From Escallonia rubra (Eukaryota > Streptophyta > Magnoliopsida > Escalloniales > Escalloniaceae): 64,000 nucleotides of DNA. The first letter of the stretch is position 1. Every line of letters begins with the position of its first letter. The position numbers were made by a program, and so were the translations under genes. This document shows positions 32,701 to 47,700 of the stretch, piece by piece. The stretch is taken from assembly GCA_033065855.1 (NCBI GenBank), contig JAVXUO010001311.1, forward strand, positions 186,001 to 250,000, in the 5' to 3' direction. The notes below the pieces were generated by a model. It was not told the DNA's origin. It made no database searches and saw nothing but the letters and a program-made list of their open reading frames with translations.

Positions 32701-35700
32701 TGATGTGTATGGCAATAGTTTAGTCCACATAAGTTACCTGTCAGAATACATCAATACATGCTACAAGAAATAGCAAAAAAATTGAGTCTTTGAGAATGAA
32801 GAGTCTTATCAAATTGAAGACTGTTACACAAAAAAGGGTGGGTAGCCAACTAGAATAAAAAAACTAATGCACATGATTCCTCTTTTCAACAAAATAGAAC
32901 GATGAGTGACCTATTAGGAGGATGAGCTTACGAAGGGATGAAAAACTTGTCCTTGGATATGTTATGAGAAAATCACGAAGAGAATGAATCAAAATGTTAA
33001 AAAGAACAAAGGACCACATATGGTTTGTGTTTTAGAATGCATAACATTTTGGGAAGTGCCTCAACCAAGTTGAAAAGAAACTTCTATAACACAGCTATAC
33101 GGCCAGCTAGGTGTGTGGCATTGAATATTGGACAATTAGTGATCTTCGTTTAAAATGTATAACATACGATGAAGGTGTGAAGATGATAAATAGTTAACAA
33201 GAGCGATAGACAACGGTAAATGGTTGAGATGTTGATTTCATGTGGAAGAGGTATCAACTAAAGCATCCTAACCGGGAGAAGATGAAAGGCAGTTTAATAA
33301 CTGTGAAGAGCAGAATATCACGCCATAAACTCGATCCCTAACTCAAAATATGATAGCAGAATAACACTTACCTTGAGTGAGATGGACAACTTTTCGCATT
33401 CTGCGCGTTCCTCCTCGGTGCCTTGTTTTAGGGTCGCAAACACCTTAATCTTAGCATCCCGCACCTGATTGACCAGACGAAAAATGATTCAAATCCCAAG
33501 GAATATGAAATATAGAAACATCAGTATCCTAACAGATGAATGATATAATAGACAGCTCCAAAAGATCCACAGCGGAGGCAGCAGAATAACAAAACTGTTG
33601 TGTTGCATTTGTATTCTTTTTCTTTCTATTCTAATACGAGTATATAAGCAACTGCAGGTGAAGTATGGATGACTAATATCCGTTTCGAAACAGAAAACTA
33701 GGAATCAAAAGACAAAAGGAAAGTCCAATTGCCCTAAAATGACTTTGAAGAAAACCACAGACTTGTGCATTACAGAGTTCTCTTACTTTCCAGAACGGTT
33801 TCCAGGAGTGAGGAGTCAATTAGGTATAATATCATACAACAAACTGGTACCACAAACTCAGGTGGAAAGACAACTTCCAATGACTTAAGCAACTTGGAAG
33901 GAATTACTTTGACAAGCAGGACGTGATTGCATAGTTGCAAATTGGGAGGCCTCCACGTGCAACTTAAGAATGAAATACTAACATAGTTATCATCTGCGAA
34001 GTACTTGCTGAATAACATAATATTCATGCCGACGTCCCACTAAAATCCAATATCAGAAGTTTATAACTGTAATATTGAAATGTCATACCCCAGAACATAG
34101 AAGAGGACGAGATTGGAAATCTATAAAGCAAGTAGCACTACTATTTCCTTTCTAGAATTCTCAGTGTCTGTGTAGCACATCCGAACTAAAATAGAAATGA
34201 GGGCATTATTTAGAAGTTTCTAAACCTAGGAGAGACTGGCAGAGGATATATAAGGAAATATATTTCCCCTATTGGTTTGATAGAATCTCTGTGGAAAAGA
34301 AAGGAAAGGAATTACTCAAAAGAATTTATACGGCACTGAAGATATCCAAATTCCTCAGGTCAAAAGACTCAAAACGAAGGAAACCAAAGAATATAACTAG
34401 AAGGTGTCATCAGCCAGTTAATTGCCTCTCAGTCCTTCGCCACTATCACGCATACTAAAATAGTAAAATAAATTGCCAATCATTAGATTTTACAGAGAGA
34501 TAAGTTGAGACGACAGCTAACTCAAAGACATCTTCATGAAGTCCACATTTTTCTCTCCAATATATATTAGAGAACAGTCACTGCTTTAGACGTATAACAT
34601 ACAGAGTCTAGACGTATGAAATGTATGCCAACTACATTTCGTAAGAAGCAAAGCAAAACTAGAACACAGTTATGGAAAGAACATTGTTCTCAGCTTCCTC
34701 AGTACCTCTTCTTCTAAACGTTCAGAAACACTTTTTGTGCAAGGTGTAGCAAAAGCTTTTCCTTTGTCCTCATCAAGCTGTCAAAGATATAAAATGCAGT
34801 AATTTGAGCAAGGACGGATTTGATCAAACAGCCTCGAAGAAAAATGCAGTAAAGTCTTAATGGATCGAAGAAGACAACTCCAGCAGGAACTAAAAGGCCA
34901 CCTATTTATCACCTTAGTTGGTGGGACTTGATACAATATCTGATAAGATACAGTGTTCTTTTCTGGATTTTTCCCCTCTTCCTGAGCCCCAAACGACACC
35001 TTTCCATATGAAATTGCCCCAAGCAGCAGAGATCCTTCAGGTGAGTTCTGCAGTTAAATAAGCACCATAAGACATCCGCTTTAATAACTCCCCCCCCCCC
35101 CCCCTGGGGGTACCAACCATTGAAAAGAAATAGAGAAAAAAATGGATGTAGTAATATAAAACCTTAGGGAGCTTGTCTTTGGTTGGAGGTCCCACGTAAA
35201 ATGCTTCTTTTTCTCTTCCAAATAGAACATAGGGAAATCAATACATGATATGCAACATTTGCAACCACAAAGTAAAAGGGAAAGCACATACCCAGGAACT
35301 AAAAGTGAGGTTTTGAAGCTACTATTACCCATTATTGGACCATCTGGTTGGCTATAAAAGCTCAACCGGATCACTTCCTGTATTAAGAAATTATACTAAA
35401 AATTATTAGAAAGAAACACATCTGCACTAACATAAGAAAATACCATATTACACATAACCTTAGCACCCGTGAAAAGCATTCTCTCGAAACAAATGATACC
35501 AACATTTTTATCATCTTTTAGAACAGCCTATATTTAACTTGGCATTACATCTTCGAAATTATGTGAGATATAGATTTTGAGATATGATGACTGGGAATAG
35601 AATAAATAAATTTTGGATCAATTGCATATCCACACACACTAAAAAGTAAAAAAATTACAGGCTCATCTACTAGAATAATTTGCGTAACAAGAAAACAATA

Positions 35701-38700
35701 AATGAAGAACATGCATTTTTTTCACACTACCTATGTAGGATGACTAACTATTTTATAATCAAATTAACTGTGTTTTTTTTTTTTGTACCAGAGATAAAAG
35801 TAATCATATTGAGATTGCACAGTATCCAATTAATTGTGATGCATGTCCTCATGCGATACTATATAAGTAGCTTCAACTTGCTTGAAGCAGGTTAAAAATA
35901 CATAAATTTGAAGAATATGTCTGAAAGCACCTTGGACAGACGCTTGATACACATTAAAATCAAACAGAAAAGAGAAGAAACGACATATGCTCAACAAAAA
36001 GATAATATCATCTAGTACTTGTATTTGTATGATAATAGTTATAACATGAAAATTCTCATCAAGTCATGGAACAAGAATGTATAGATCAACTACCTTCTCC
36101 TCCAATTTTCTTTCAACGAACAACACTAAATGCTTCAGTTTCTCTAAGTACTGCACATTGTCATGCCTGAATTATAATGATAACCATAAAAGGTCAGCAA
36201 TGTAAACATCACCAGCTACAGATGATTCAATTGCTATCACATACAAATATGCACAGAGATGTACAAGTATATTTGTATTTCATATTCCTTGAAGGAGCCT
36301 TCATTTAATAAATTTAGCTTGGCCCTAATATACATTAGCTCCTGGAGCCCAATCTAAATGATAGTTCCAAGAAACAGAATCTTTTAAAAAATGTAATCCG
36401 GTTGAGTTTGCAATGTAGACGACGCTATATTTTACAAGCACAAAAATACAGAGTTGAAGACTTGAGAGGTGAGCATTTGTGCATGCTTCTCACTAACTTC
36501 AGAGAAGAAGCTTTACCTCAGATATAGTTGTAAATTGTATTCACCCTTTGAAAGCTTTGTAGAATTTGGATAGACATCACCCATTGCATATACACGCTAC
36601 ATTTGATAGGGAAAAAAACAATTAGAAGAAGGAAATGAAAATAATGATAGCCCAGAACAAATAAACCAATCACTATACAGTTTCTGATATATGCAAGCCA
36701 ATATGGAATACATACTAATTTGAATTTAAAAGCGTTCACTCATCGAGAAAACCTATGGCTTCAGTAATTGTACTCAATATTTTCCTGTTTAGAATTAATA
36801 TGTTTGGACAGGGGCTACAAGGCTCTAAAGAAAAAGATAGGGGCCTGTGGAAATGTATGAATATATCATGGTCTTCAAAAAAGTGGGAGGAAGTATGAAT
36901 TATGCAGTAACAGTAGATCATATACCTTGTTTGAATCTGAAATCATATAAAACTGAGACTCAAATTTGTTATCATAGATGCGATTGTTAAGTAAAGGTAT
37001 CTGAGGTTTTATTTCAGCTCCATCATCCAATTTGAACTTGTAGCTGCAACACCAGTAGAACAAAAGTGAATGTACATATGCTAAATGCATTTAAAATTTA
37101 AACTAAGCAGGAAAGAAATGAGTAAAACCAGAACCTACGTTAATGTCAATGCTAGTGTCTGTTTCCCTGATGGTAATTTGTCCCTGTCTGCTGAAAGCGC
37201 GGTCATTTTAGCATCAATAGGTCGATATGGGATTCTTAGCTACACAATGAACCACGAAGACATGTAAACTACACTGGCATTAACCCCACTAAACCAAAAA
37301 TCATGATAAAGTAACAGATGATTTATATAAATCTCAGGAAACTATTTCACCTTGTTCAAAATTGCAGCTGGAACAAGTTTCTCAGAAGATAGAAGAGCTT
37401 GGGCATCAATTCTGACAGGTGCTTCACTTCCATCAAGTACCACTTCTTCCTTGTTGATGCTAATCCCATGGAAAGCAATCTAAATGTTTATGTCAAATAC
37501 AGACAGAGGTAAGGCCTCCTATTTTTATTCTAAAATATGTCTGGGAAACATTGCATTTGTTACATATAAAATTGCACCGACCACTAATGATCCGCCAGTA
37601 AATGGAAATAGGTACCGTCAGCTGTAGGGAACAGCTAAGTAACATGGACATAGTCAAGGACACCGTGTCCAACACCAACAACTAGAAAACACTGGACAAG
37701 CGATTTTTAAATATTAAGTTTTCGACACCGCATGGGTTTTCATATATATGCACACACACATACATATCTATCTGTTGAAAACTAAGATAAAAACATTCAC
37801 TACAGAAACGTTAAGAAAGAATCAGAAAAGAGTGAGGGCCAAATAAGCAAGAAGAAACAGGGGCAAATATGCAGTGGACAGAAAACAGAGGCAGAGGAAG
37901 GAAATAAGTAAGCAAGAAGTGAAGAAGCAGAAAGAATAAGCAGCAGAAACAAGAACTAAAATAAGAAGGAAAGAGAAATAGAGGATACCAAACTCCAGAG
38001 GAGGCAACTGGTGAGATGCCACTCTCCCCCTCTCAGTGCAACAGTTCTGTTTTCCTTTTGGCTTGTTTTTGGGATCTTACACTACCTTATTATCCACGTT
38101 GTCAAGTATGACTTTTTTATTTGTGGTTTATTAGTTGGTGTCTTACTATTTTATGAGGGCGGAATGTGCTTAAAAATTATATAAACATGCCCATAAAAAA
38201 TACATATAAAGACATTAGTGGTGTTCCGTGGTATCCAAAATTTGTTTTCCTGGAAATTGCCGTGTTCGGTGTCCCCATCGGTGTCGGTGACGGCATCGGG
38301 CGCCGTGTCCATATCCATGCTACTTCAACACTAATCTTTTATTATTTTACTTATTGATAAGTTAAATAGCCAACAGTTTTTTGCATGCAAGATTTAATGA
38401 AGGCATATGTGACATTGCATCCAATAAAGTCTTAGTGAAATTTATTTTCAGGTGAAAATAATGAAACGAAAATCCAAAATTTCTCAGTGCTGGATTCAGT
38501 TCTTCTCTTAGTCTATAGGTGATGCAATATGCCAAATAACGTAATTAACCTAACGAAGTGCATAGCGTCCAGTTCTTCTCTTTTCTCTCTGAACTTTCTC
38601 GAACTTCCCAAGACTAAATGTGAAGCTCAAGTCTCTAACTTGGTCTGTTAAATTAAGTTGGTGGCTCAAAAACCCCCTTTGCCTGGACGAGCGTCATTAC

Positions 38701-41700
38701 AGTTCCAACAATCCACCAACTTTAACAGAACCTTTCCCTTCTGGCCCCAGTAGAACAGGCATTCAAAACCCCATTTAAGCATGTGCACCTTTTAAAGTAG
38801 CAAATGGTGCAAAAAGTAATAGCACCAGGTGACCAAAACTTTGAAAATATTAGAGAGAATTGAACATCAAATTAAATACGAACTTATCTGAAAAAAAAAA
38901 AGAATAGGGCCAAGGTAAAAAACACTCATGAAAATGTTGGTGAATTCTTGAGCCACTGATTTCAGAATCGAGAAGAACGCATAAAGCTTACATAAATGGG
39001 AAAAGTTTACCTCAACATCTACAATAGTGGTTTCATGACTTCCAATGCCACTAGACCAGAATTGAGCTATTGCTAATTCCATTGTCCTGCCAGCCTCTAC
39101 TTGAAAGGCAAACCTCTTGGCAGAAGGACATGAGAATGTAACCACACTTTCCCACTTCATAGGCCTTCGCAAGGGAGAAATCTGCAAATCGAAAGCATGT
39201 CAAAACATGACATAACAACGTGAATCTAGCTCCTGGTGCAAGTTGTACCTGAACAGCGTCAATCATGAATCTTCTAGCGGTGTCAAAACCTGATGACCGC
39301 ATTGTGGCTTCAACCCAACTCGCACCAAATGGAACCTCAATGTATTTTCGTTCAATATGGCCTATTCAAGCAGAAAAACCCAGAAGAAAGATGAAGAATG
39401 CCATATATACCTCACAACGCAGATTAATGTGCTTTCCAGCAGCAGTTATACAAAGCAAAAGAAGTTAGCTACTAGCAAGTGACTGAACTATCCAAAGACA
39501 GAACAAAACTTAAAGTACTAGTTTTATTATGTTACTAATAAGAAAAGTCCAAATAGGGAGTTGAACGCCTTAATATAGTTGTAGTCATTAGATGATTTCA
39601 AGGTAGTCCAAAAGTTCATCTGATAAATCAAGTTCCATAAAGCCCCTTCTGTTGGTAAAAGTAACAGTGAATCCAGCAAATATACAGACATGCATTATTG
39701 ATACTGGAACTCATCTTTCCTTATCATCAACGCCATGTTAATTACCTGGCAGGAAGGACATCCCAGAAAATGAAACTAGCGGAGGACGATTAAGTACAGC
39801 TTTTGGCTTTGTTATAGTTACAGGAATTCTGAAAAGAGGACCACGCCATGGTGCTTTGCAGTCAATCCCGTAGACCTCAAAATAATGTAAACCATCACTG
39901 AGGTTGCTAGGATCCACAACTACGCTGGAGAATAAAGGATAGAGAACAAAAAATGTTAGAATCACATACCGCAGGAAGAAAAAAATTAAAGCTCTTCTTC
40001 TTTTCTTTTTGTTTTTCTTTTTCTTGGTAAGTTAAACAGCTTAAATCCCCTACTAGAGACAAACTTATTATAGCAATAACAAAAGATCTACACAACTGAC
40101 AAGGTTGCACCGTAATAATCATAGAGTAAAAGATGAGGGCCATACTAAATTAAACCCTGTTAAGTGTTAACTGCGAGTCATAAACCTCCCTTCACTAATC
40201 TAGTAATCTACTGGTGTAGGAACACCAGATAGGCTCAACATAATGGCAAGCACAGTGACTAAATTAAACAAAGGCACATCTTAACACGAGAACTACGGAA
40301 CACTTATGTACTTAGGAATCATTTATTCTCCAACAGTGCCATCAGTCTCGCTGTTAACTGTATTGAATAATGGACTAAATAGCATGGATAACATGAAACC
40401 CAGGCGCCTGCAGGCAGATTTATGGAATACCATAAACCACTACTAACTAACCAAGCTACCTACCCTAACCATCTAGGGTGTTATATAATACTACTCTAGG
40501 CTCTAGCACCACCCTACAAACTAAGGCTATGTTTGCTTAGCATTCTCCTCGTCTACATCTTCGTGTTTGAAAAAGATGAAAAAGATTCCTTTTCAGAAAA
40601 GATAGAGACAGGTATTACCTCGTTTGGATATCACTGCCAAAAAGATAATTTAACAGAAAAAAAAACACTGAAAAACTGGAAAGGACATGCAGCAGCAGGG
40701 TGAGGGAGGTATAAAGCAGAACAGGCAAAAATACCATCTCAAGACATGTAAGAATTATTAAACATAAAATGTAATAGTGAAGTCATGTTACTAACTTGAA
40801 GCTACGCCCGTTGTGAGTGAGAAGGAGATACTCGGGTGCTCTCACCACCTCCTTTTTACTAGAATGTAACTCTATACATTCTTCAAAAGGTACCAATTGT
40901 TCTAGATTGCCTGCGTCTTCATGAAACTTTGGTTCGACTTGCACCGTCCACTGTAGGAGAGATTGCGTTAGCCACTAAACAAAACAATCAATTGCATGGA
41001 CAAAAATGAACATCTTAGAAATACTCTTTTCTCTCAGATGCCACACTTTTAAATGACGCGGGCTAAATAGCAAGCTGCATTCCTTAAAGAACAGGCAACC
41101 ATTGGCATCCTTCTTCGGATTTCTTTCACCTCATACTGTTTACAACAGCAGGTCAAGCTGTAGAAAATATGGCATGACAACCCGAGGCGGAGGGAAAACT
41201 ACGAGGTATATTAATGCTTAATCTAGTGCCGGAGTGGCAAGCGTATTTCCAAAATAAGCCTATCTCTAGTCCTAGTGTTTAGCAGCACTAATATTCTTAA
41301 GCTTACAGTCAACATTACAATCTACAATTTTATTGTGTATTAGCAATTCTACGGTACTTGAGAAAGATAAAGGATAAACATCCTCTGCAAGACTTTGTCT
41401 TAATAGTTATATTAGTTACACAATAAACATCATCCTTTTGGTTGGCAACAGAACTATAAACATACATATGACTAGACGATTGCATCTTTTTTGGTTGGCA
41501 ACAAAACTATCAATATACATATGACTAGACGATTGTTGCCTGGAATTCCAAGCAATCATTTATGCATTGACAGCGATTTTCAAGTACTTTTTGGAGTCAA
41601 AAACTTCAGGTCTCTCTTTCGAGTCAACAACTGCTTGTCAACCTTGTGCTTGAGCTCAACACAGTCATCAAATCACATTGTAGCTATTTTCTAAATGGCA

Positions 41701-44700
41701 TTTATATAAAATGTACCGTTAATGTCTCTGGCACAGCAAAGAGAAGTTTTAGACCGAAAAGGAAACAAAGTGAAGCTTCAATTGTAGAAAAGTTCCATCC
41801 AGAAGAAAAAGCAAAACTGAAAATGAAAAGACAAATGGAGAAACAAAAGCGACAACAAGCAACAACCCAAAAGAAAACAAAAAAAGCATCACCCCTAGCA
41901 TACTGACCCCATGAACATGATAAAGATTGCCTCACAAAAGATCTAGACTGTTGAATGAACGCAACCATGTGGTCGCGGAGCATGATGAGACGTAACAGGC
42001 ACCAGGAAAGAAACAGTTTTCCTCCTCTTATATACCCGCAACAAAATATAACCCTTTTATCATTTCCAAAAGTACCCTTCCGCATGCAAAGAATAAAAAT
42101 CCTAAAATAAGTAGTTAAAACTCAATAAATGGCCAGCATGTGATCTATCAATTCCATATTAGACAACAGGTAACTTAATTGATGACCTTATAAGCTGAGG
42201 TGTTTCACAGATGAGAACCATCCGGATGGAAGATTAAATTCAAAGAACAGAAAAAAAGACAGCAGCTTCAAGTTCATCCACTATGATGAAAGGAGTATAA
42301 CTCAACTGAGAACATGTGTTTCTGATTTATCAGGGCCATAGTTATCAGCACCTGACCGGACAGCAAACCAGCGATCACGGTTCACTGTTTCCACCGGTGG
42401 ATCAACCGGTTATTTAAATAAACAAAAATACTATAATCTTCAATTCGTTAAACCCTGGAGTTTACAAAAAATAATTATCATAAGGAAAAGCTAGTGCCAA
42501 ATCAAAGATACTTACCTCATACACTAGTGTTGCTGTTACTTAACATAGTCGTGTGGCTGCTCCAGTGGGACAAGATGGAGCATTAGTACAAAAACATGGA
42601 CATTGCTGGTTCGTTTCTCAAAGCCAGAACTCGTATAATTTTTTTTAATAGCGTACACGTCCGAGCTAGCTAATTGGTCCAACAGTTTGGTTTGATGGGA
42701 AAATCCGTGGAACTCGTCCAGGTAATGCCACATCCGCTCCGAATGAACTTCTGATTCAAATCAACGACCAGACTGCTAAAGCAACCTGTCTGCAGTTGAA
42801 CCAGTCCAACTAGCCAGTCCGGTCAGGTTATGATAACTATGATCATGCCCATAATATCTCACCAAGTATATATATACAACAGTGTGTTATAAGCCAAATT
42901 CTGCAACCCAAAATTAGAGAAAACTGTAGGAGTGAACCTCTAGTAGGCAGTAGCACAGCCACCAAGGCCAGTATGACCACTCCTACTTCTTTAAAAACAG
43001 ATTTTCTTCATTTTTAATCTACTCTTATCCAGAGCCTACAATTATAAGCTAATTATCAAAAATTCACTTATAAAGGAAATAGAATACTGACCCCGAATTC
43101 TTATCCCTTGACCATACCACTGATAAGTATACTATTTCTAATTTTGGCAACTTAGGGAGTATATTAAGACAGCATATCAATTTCATACAACTAAATAGGC
43201 TTTAAGAATGTTCATGAAACCAAACAGTTAAATCAGAAAACATCGGTCTGTTTGCTCACCTCAGTACATTGATGGCAATGACTAGCCTCCCTCAGGTAGA
43301 TGCCTCGTGATGTGGGTGCTGCAGCAAAAAGTGCCATAGAGCACACAGAAAAAATAGACTCAGAAATTTAGACACAGTGCAGAAGCCTTGGGTCACAGAC
43401 GACTCACACTCATTCACACTTAAACTTCCCCCGAGAGCAATTAAGGACTCGATCTACAGAATCTCCGTTACAGCATCGACTCAAAACCAGTGTGTGAGAG
43501 AGAGAGGCCCATGATACTTGCATATTAGATTCCAAAACAAAGTTTGATTGAGACGCCTCATCACATGTGGTCAGTTCTCTTCCATGAGTGGACAATTAAG
43601 TTTCAAATAAGAGCAAGTTGCCAAGTAGAGTAAGGGAACAAAAAAGAGACAGTAAACATACTTAATTTGCCAGCTTGATTGATCTTTATCTTATAACACA
43701 CAGAAGGGACATTTTGCAATTTCTGAATGTATTCGTGCGCCCTGTAATGCAATCAATCATCAAGATAAACGCCCAGATTACATTAAGTCGAATAAATTCC
43801 TCATACCATAAAAACAAAGGCGATATCAGTAAACCTCACCTGTCAACTTGCATAAGCCCTTGTCCAGTGGATAGTTTATCTTCTGGCAAACCACCCACAG
43901 GAATGCATGTATTCTCAAAAGCTTTCTGTACACTATATGGACTCACGGAAATACCTTCAGCCTGCACATATAATGGTACATATGCTTAGTAGCTTTATCT
44001 ACAAGAAAAACGGGCAGTGCAGATGACATTAGGAGGGGAGGCAAAAAACTGCATTTTACACTAACCTTCATTGCACTAACAAGCAAAGCAATTCCCCCAC
44101 AAGCAGATGGAGATGACATTGACGTGCCATTCATAAGCATGCGCCGTTGAAGAGTCCATGGAGGGACAGGAGCCACAGCCCCACCAGGAGCACTTAGACA
44201 GACACCAAGATCCCCATCAACTGTTGGCCCTCGGCTAGACCTGAACATCTTCCAGTTAATTATATGTGACTCAATCGGTAATGGAGCATTTGAAGTTTTC
44301 AAAAATTAGTATACCAGGTATATTCAAGCCCTTCTGAAGGAGGTTCAACTACACAATGAGCTCCAGCAGCCATAGCAGGAGATACATATGCACCAACTCC
44401 TATTATGCTTGAAGTGGTGCCACCAGGTGCACCCACAGTGCTCAATGCTGGCCCATTGTTTCCAGCGCTACTAACAAATATTACACGGTATTTGTTGACC
44501 ACCTAATCATTCAATGGAGTTGTATATGGAGTTGAGAGGGCAGAAAAGGCAGGGTAGCAATCTCAGCAAGCCGAAGTTGCAAGGTCTAGAATAATTACCT
44601 CATCAACAAGGTCAACAAAGCGCCCATAGTCCGGCAACAATGTAGGTTCTCCATAACTCATGTTGATGAGGTCACATTTGTGCTGCAAGAAATACACAAA

Positions 44701-47700
44701 GTTGACATCAGCGCTTGCCAGAACATGAGGAAGAGTAAAAATTTGTCACAAGATTCAACCCTTAACACCCTAATAAAATAAAAGAAATGCAAAGGAAAGG
44801 AAAGTGAGATCTTGCACGTACAATATTGGTGGAAAGAATTACGAGTCAAACTCAAGAAAAAATTACCAAAAACCTCAAAAGAATAGCTTTCACATCAATA
44901 AGCAGCATAGATGCAAACATGATGACTTATATCCTGTCAATAATACTTGTCTGGTATGCCAAGCAGTATATTTTTAACTCCAATCTCATGTTTTTGTAAT
45001 GAGGCTTGGAAGAGCTACTTATCACTGACTACTTTCTGATGATTTTAATGCTCATTCAGCTGTCTTATCACCGTTAAAACTGTTAAAGAATCTTCCAAAG
45101 AACCAAAAGAGAAATGTAGCAAAGTGGGCATTTAGCCCTCAACATATTTTTGTGGAAAAGTGACAGAGAATTGAAGGGTGTATAATTTTCACAAAAGCCG
45201 TTATATAATTTGTAAATGATTCTAGTGAGTAAACATCAGCAATCGTGTCCCTCCTGTGTGGCCCAGTGACTGTCTGTGGCATGAGTAGATTATACAAAAT
45301 TAAAGGTTGTATAGATTGCATAATTGGAGTCTGAGACATGAAACCCCAAGAGAATTATACTTAAACCTAGTGTGCACACAACTCCATCCAGAAAAATTGT
45401 CCACTTTGACTTAGCACACACTTTTAGGAGAGCCACACAACCGCAATTAATACAACTCTCATTTAGTAAATTCATGGTTATACCCCTACAAAAGGTGTTT
45501 GGTTCAATATTTTAGCATATGATAGTATCTAATACTTAAAAGAAGGGGTATACACGAAAAAATATATTAAAGATGCTTAACGTTTCAAAGTGAACATTAA
45601 TTTGTAGACATCCCTAACTAGAAAGGAGGGCAGGCTTTTCTAGATGGAGAGAGCTTTACATGTATATATATAGCCATATATGTGTGTGCGTGTGAGGAGT
45701 GTGTGCACTTGAGTGTGTGTTTGTTGGTGTGTATACTTAGTCCCATGGACAAGAAGTACCTCCACAACAGCTATCAGTGCACGTGTCAAGCCCGTTCCTG
45801 TTTCCATTGAACCTAAGCGTGAGTCTCCAATCTTACATGAAATCAACTGTGCTCCCGGTGCAACTCCATTAAGAAGAGGTTCCTATGCGATGACAAGTAA
45901 CTTCAAAAGGTTATACTCTCTAATTATATGAAAAGTAGAAAATTTTACATGGATTGTGGTAGTCGAGGGAAGTTTTCTTACCTCAGGGTGGAAAGCACTT
46001 GCAATACCAGCAACATGAGTTCCATGAGGAGAGCAATCAGTTACAATGCTTAAAATTTTCCCTTCATCATATACATTGGCAACAAATGTACAGGCATCCA
46101 ATTTGCTAAAGATACCAAACTTCCGCTCAGTCCTGTAAGTTAAGTTACAAAAAGCCTGTAATAGATATCATCACCAGAGATCTCGAAACGTCGTCTCTTT
46201 TGTGCATTACCAGCTGGTTGCATCTTGGCATAAAGTCTAAGGCAATTAAGTTCAAACACAAAACAGCATTACAACTTGTTGAGAAACATACCCAACCCAA
46301 AGATAATATGAAAAGATCATATCCTGATAGTTAAATGAGTTTCGTTTTTTTTTTTTTTTTCAACTATTATTACAATGAGGGTTTGCAAGCCCCATAAAAT
46401 CATGCACTCCCCCAAAAGTAATACCCAGAAAAATTCCCTGCAGATGGCATAAAGGGATATACTAAAAAGAGGAGCATCTGTGCCCCCTCCATGTCTGATT
46501 ATCCCTTGGGCTTAAGATTGCATCTTGCAATGGCAGTTTTCAGTACCCACTATATTGTCCTCAACCAACAAGCAGCTATAACTTCAGACTTCATGCAAAT
46601 ATGTTGAATAAACTTCATGAGAAAACCCACCCCCTCCAACCCCCCCAACCCAAAAAGTAATGAAGAAACAGTACTGCCATACTAGCAGGGAAGATAATCC
46701 TCGTCATATTCCTTCCAACATCACACCACCACCATACCACCTCTGAAAGTTGAAAACTCTTCAACTATATACATATGATTGCCAGAACATATTTACCTGA
46801 AATTAGTTAAGGGAGTGAAATTAGCAAGTTTTCCACACTCTGGGTCATCCTCTAGACTCTGTGTATCAAGAGCAACCCTCCATAACTTCCCATCATGCCA
46901 TACAACAGCATCAATAACAGGCCCCTTGTCATCGTAGCTCTAAAACATGTAGATGTGATTACTCATAAGAAACAACTTAAAACTCACAAGGGAGAAAAAT
47001 AAATGGGAAGTAATCCAAGACAAATGGCACTGACATCTGCTTGCTTCTTGAGAAAATCGACTTTATTCTGTAGGTCTTCTCGAGTCCTTTTCAAGTTTGC
47101 ATCCTCGACCGTACTGTGTTTCTGGGAACAGGAAGTTCATATCACTAATGCAGGAACCAGATTAACAGCACATGCCCCACAAAATAGGTGATTGCAGAAG
47201 GGACATCCGTGCATTCAGTACCAAAAGTCAAAACAAATAGAGAGCAAGCAGCATGATTACAACCTTGTCGAAGTCAGCAAGATCCTTTACAGCATCCGCT
47301 ATTGCTTCCTGATTTTTCTGATCCCACCTTTTCCTTCTTTCTTTCTGTCTCAAGAAATCAGAAAAGCGGAATCAAAGAGAGTAAATAAGAAACTGTCCGT
47401 GTATCTGTAATGAGTTCAACTCTCACCTTCAAACGAGAAGTCAATGTGTTTGTAAAAAGCTCATACACCAACTTATAACCCACACGCCACTCCCCAGAAG
47501 GGTTATTCCATGAGGAATTTACCACCAGGGATGCTCCTGGATTAAAAGGTAAAATACAAATCATGATTAACAGATTATGGCGGCATAAGGAAGTTGCTTT
47601 CTTTATATGCAGGCTAGCTTGTCTCTTGCGCGTTAGTAATGTCAGACAAAGCAGTTTCATGAAATTACAAAAAATAAAACAAAACTTAAGCACAAATCTT

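Noticed and set aside
38160-38320. GTGTCGGTG-rich patch in TPP2 intron 19 as a mobile element end
   Set aside because: It looks like a repeat fragment, but no partner end or target duplication could be found.
41646-41906. Lys-rich ORF inside TPP2 intron 15
   Set aside because: AT-rich intron composition; no family match and no conserved structure.
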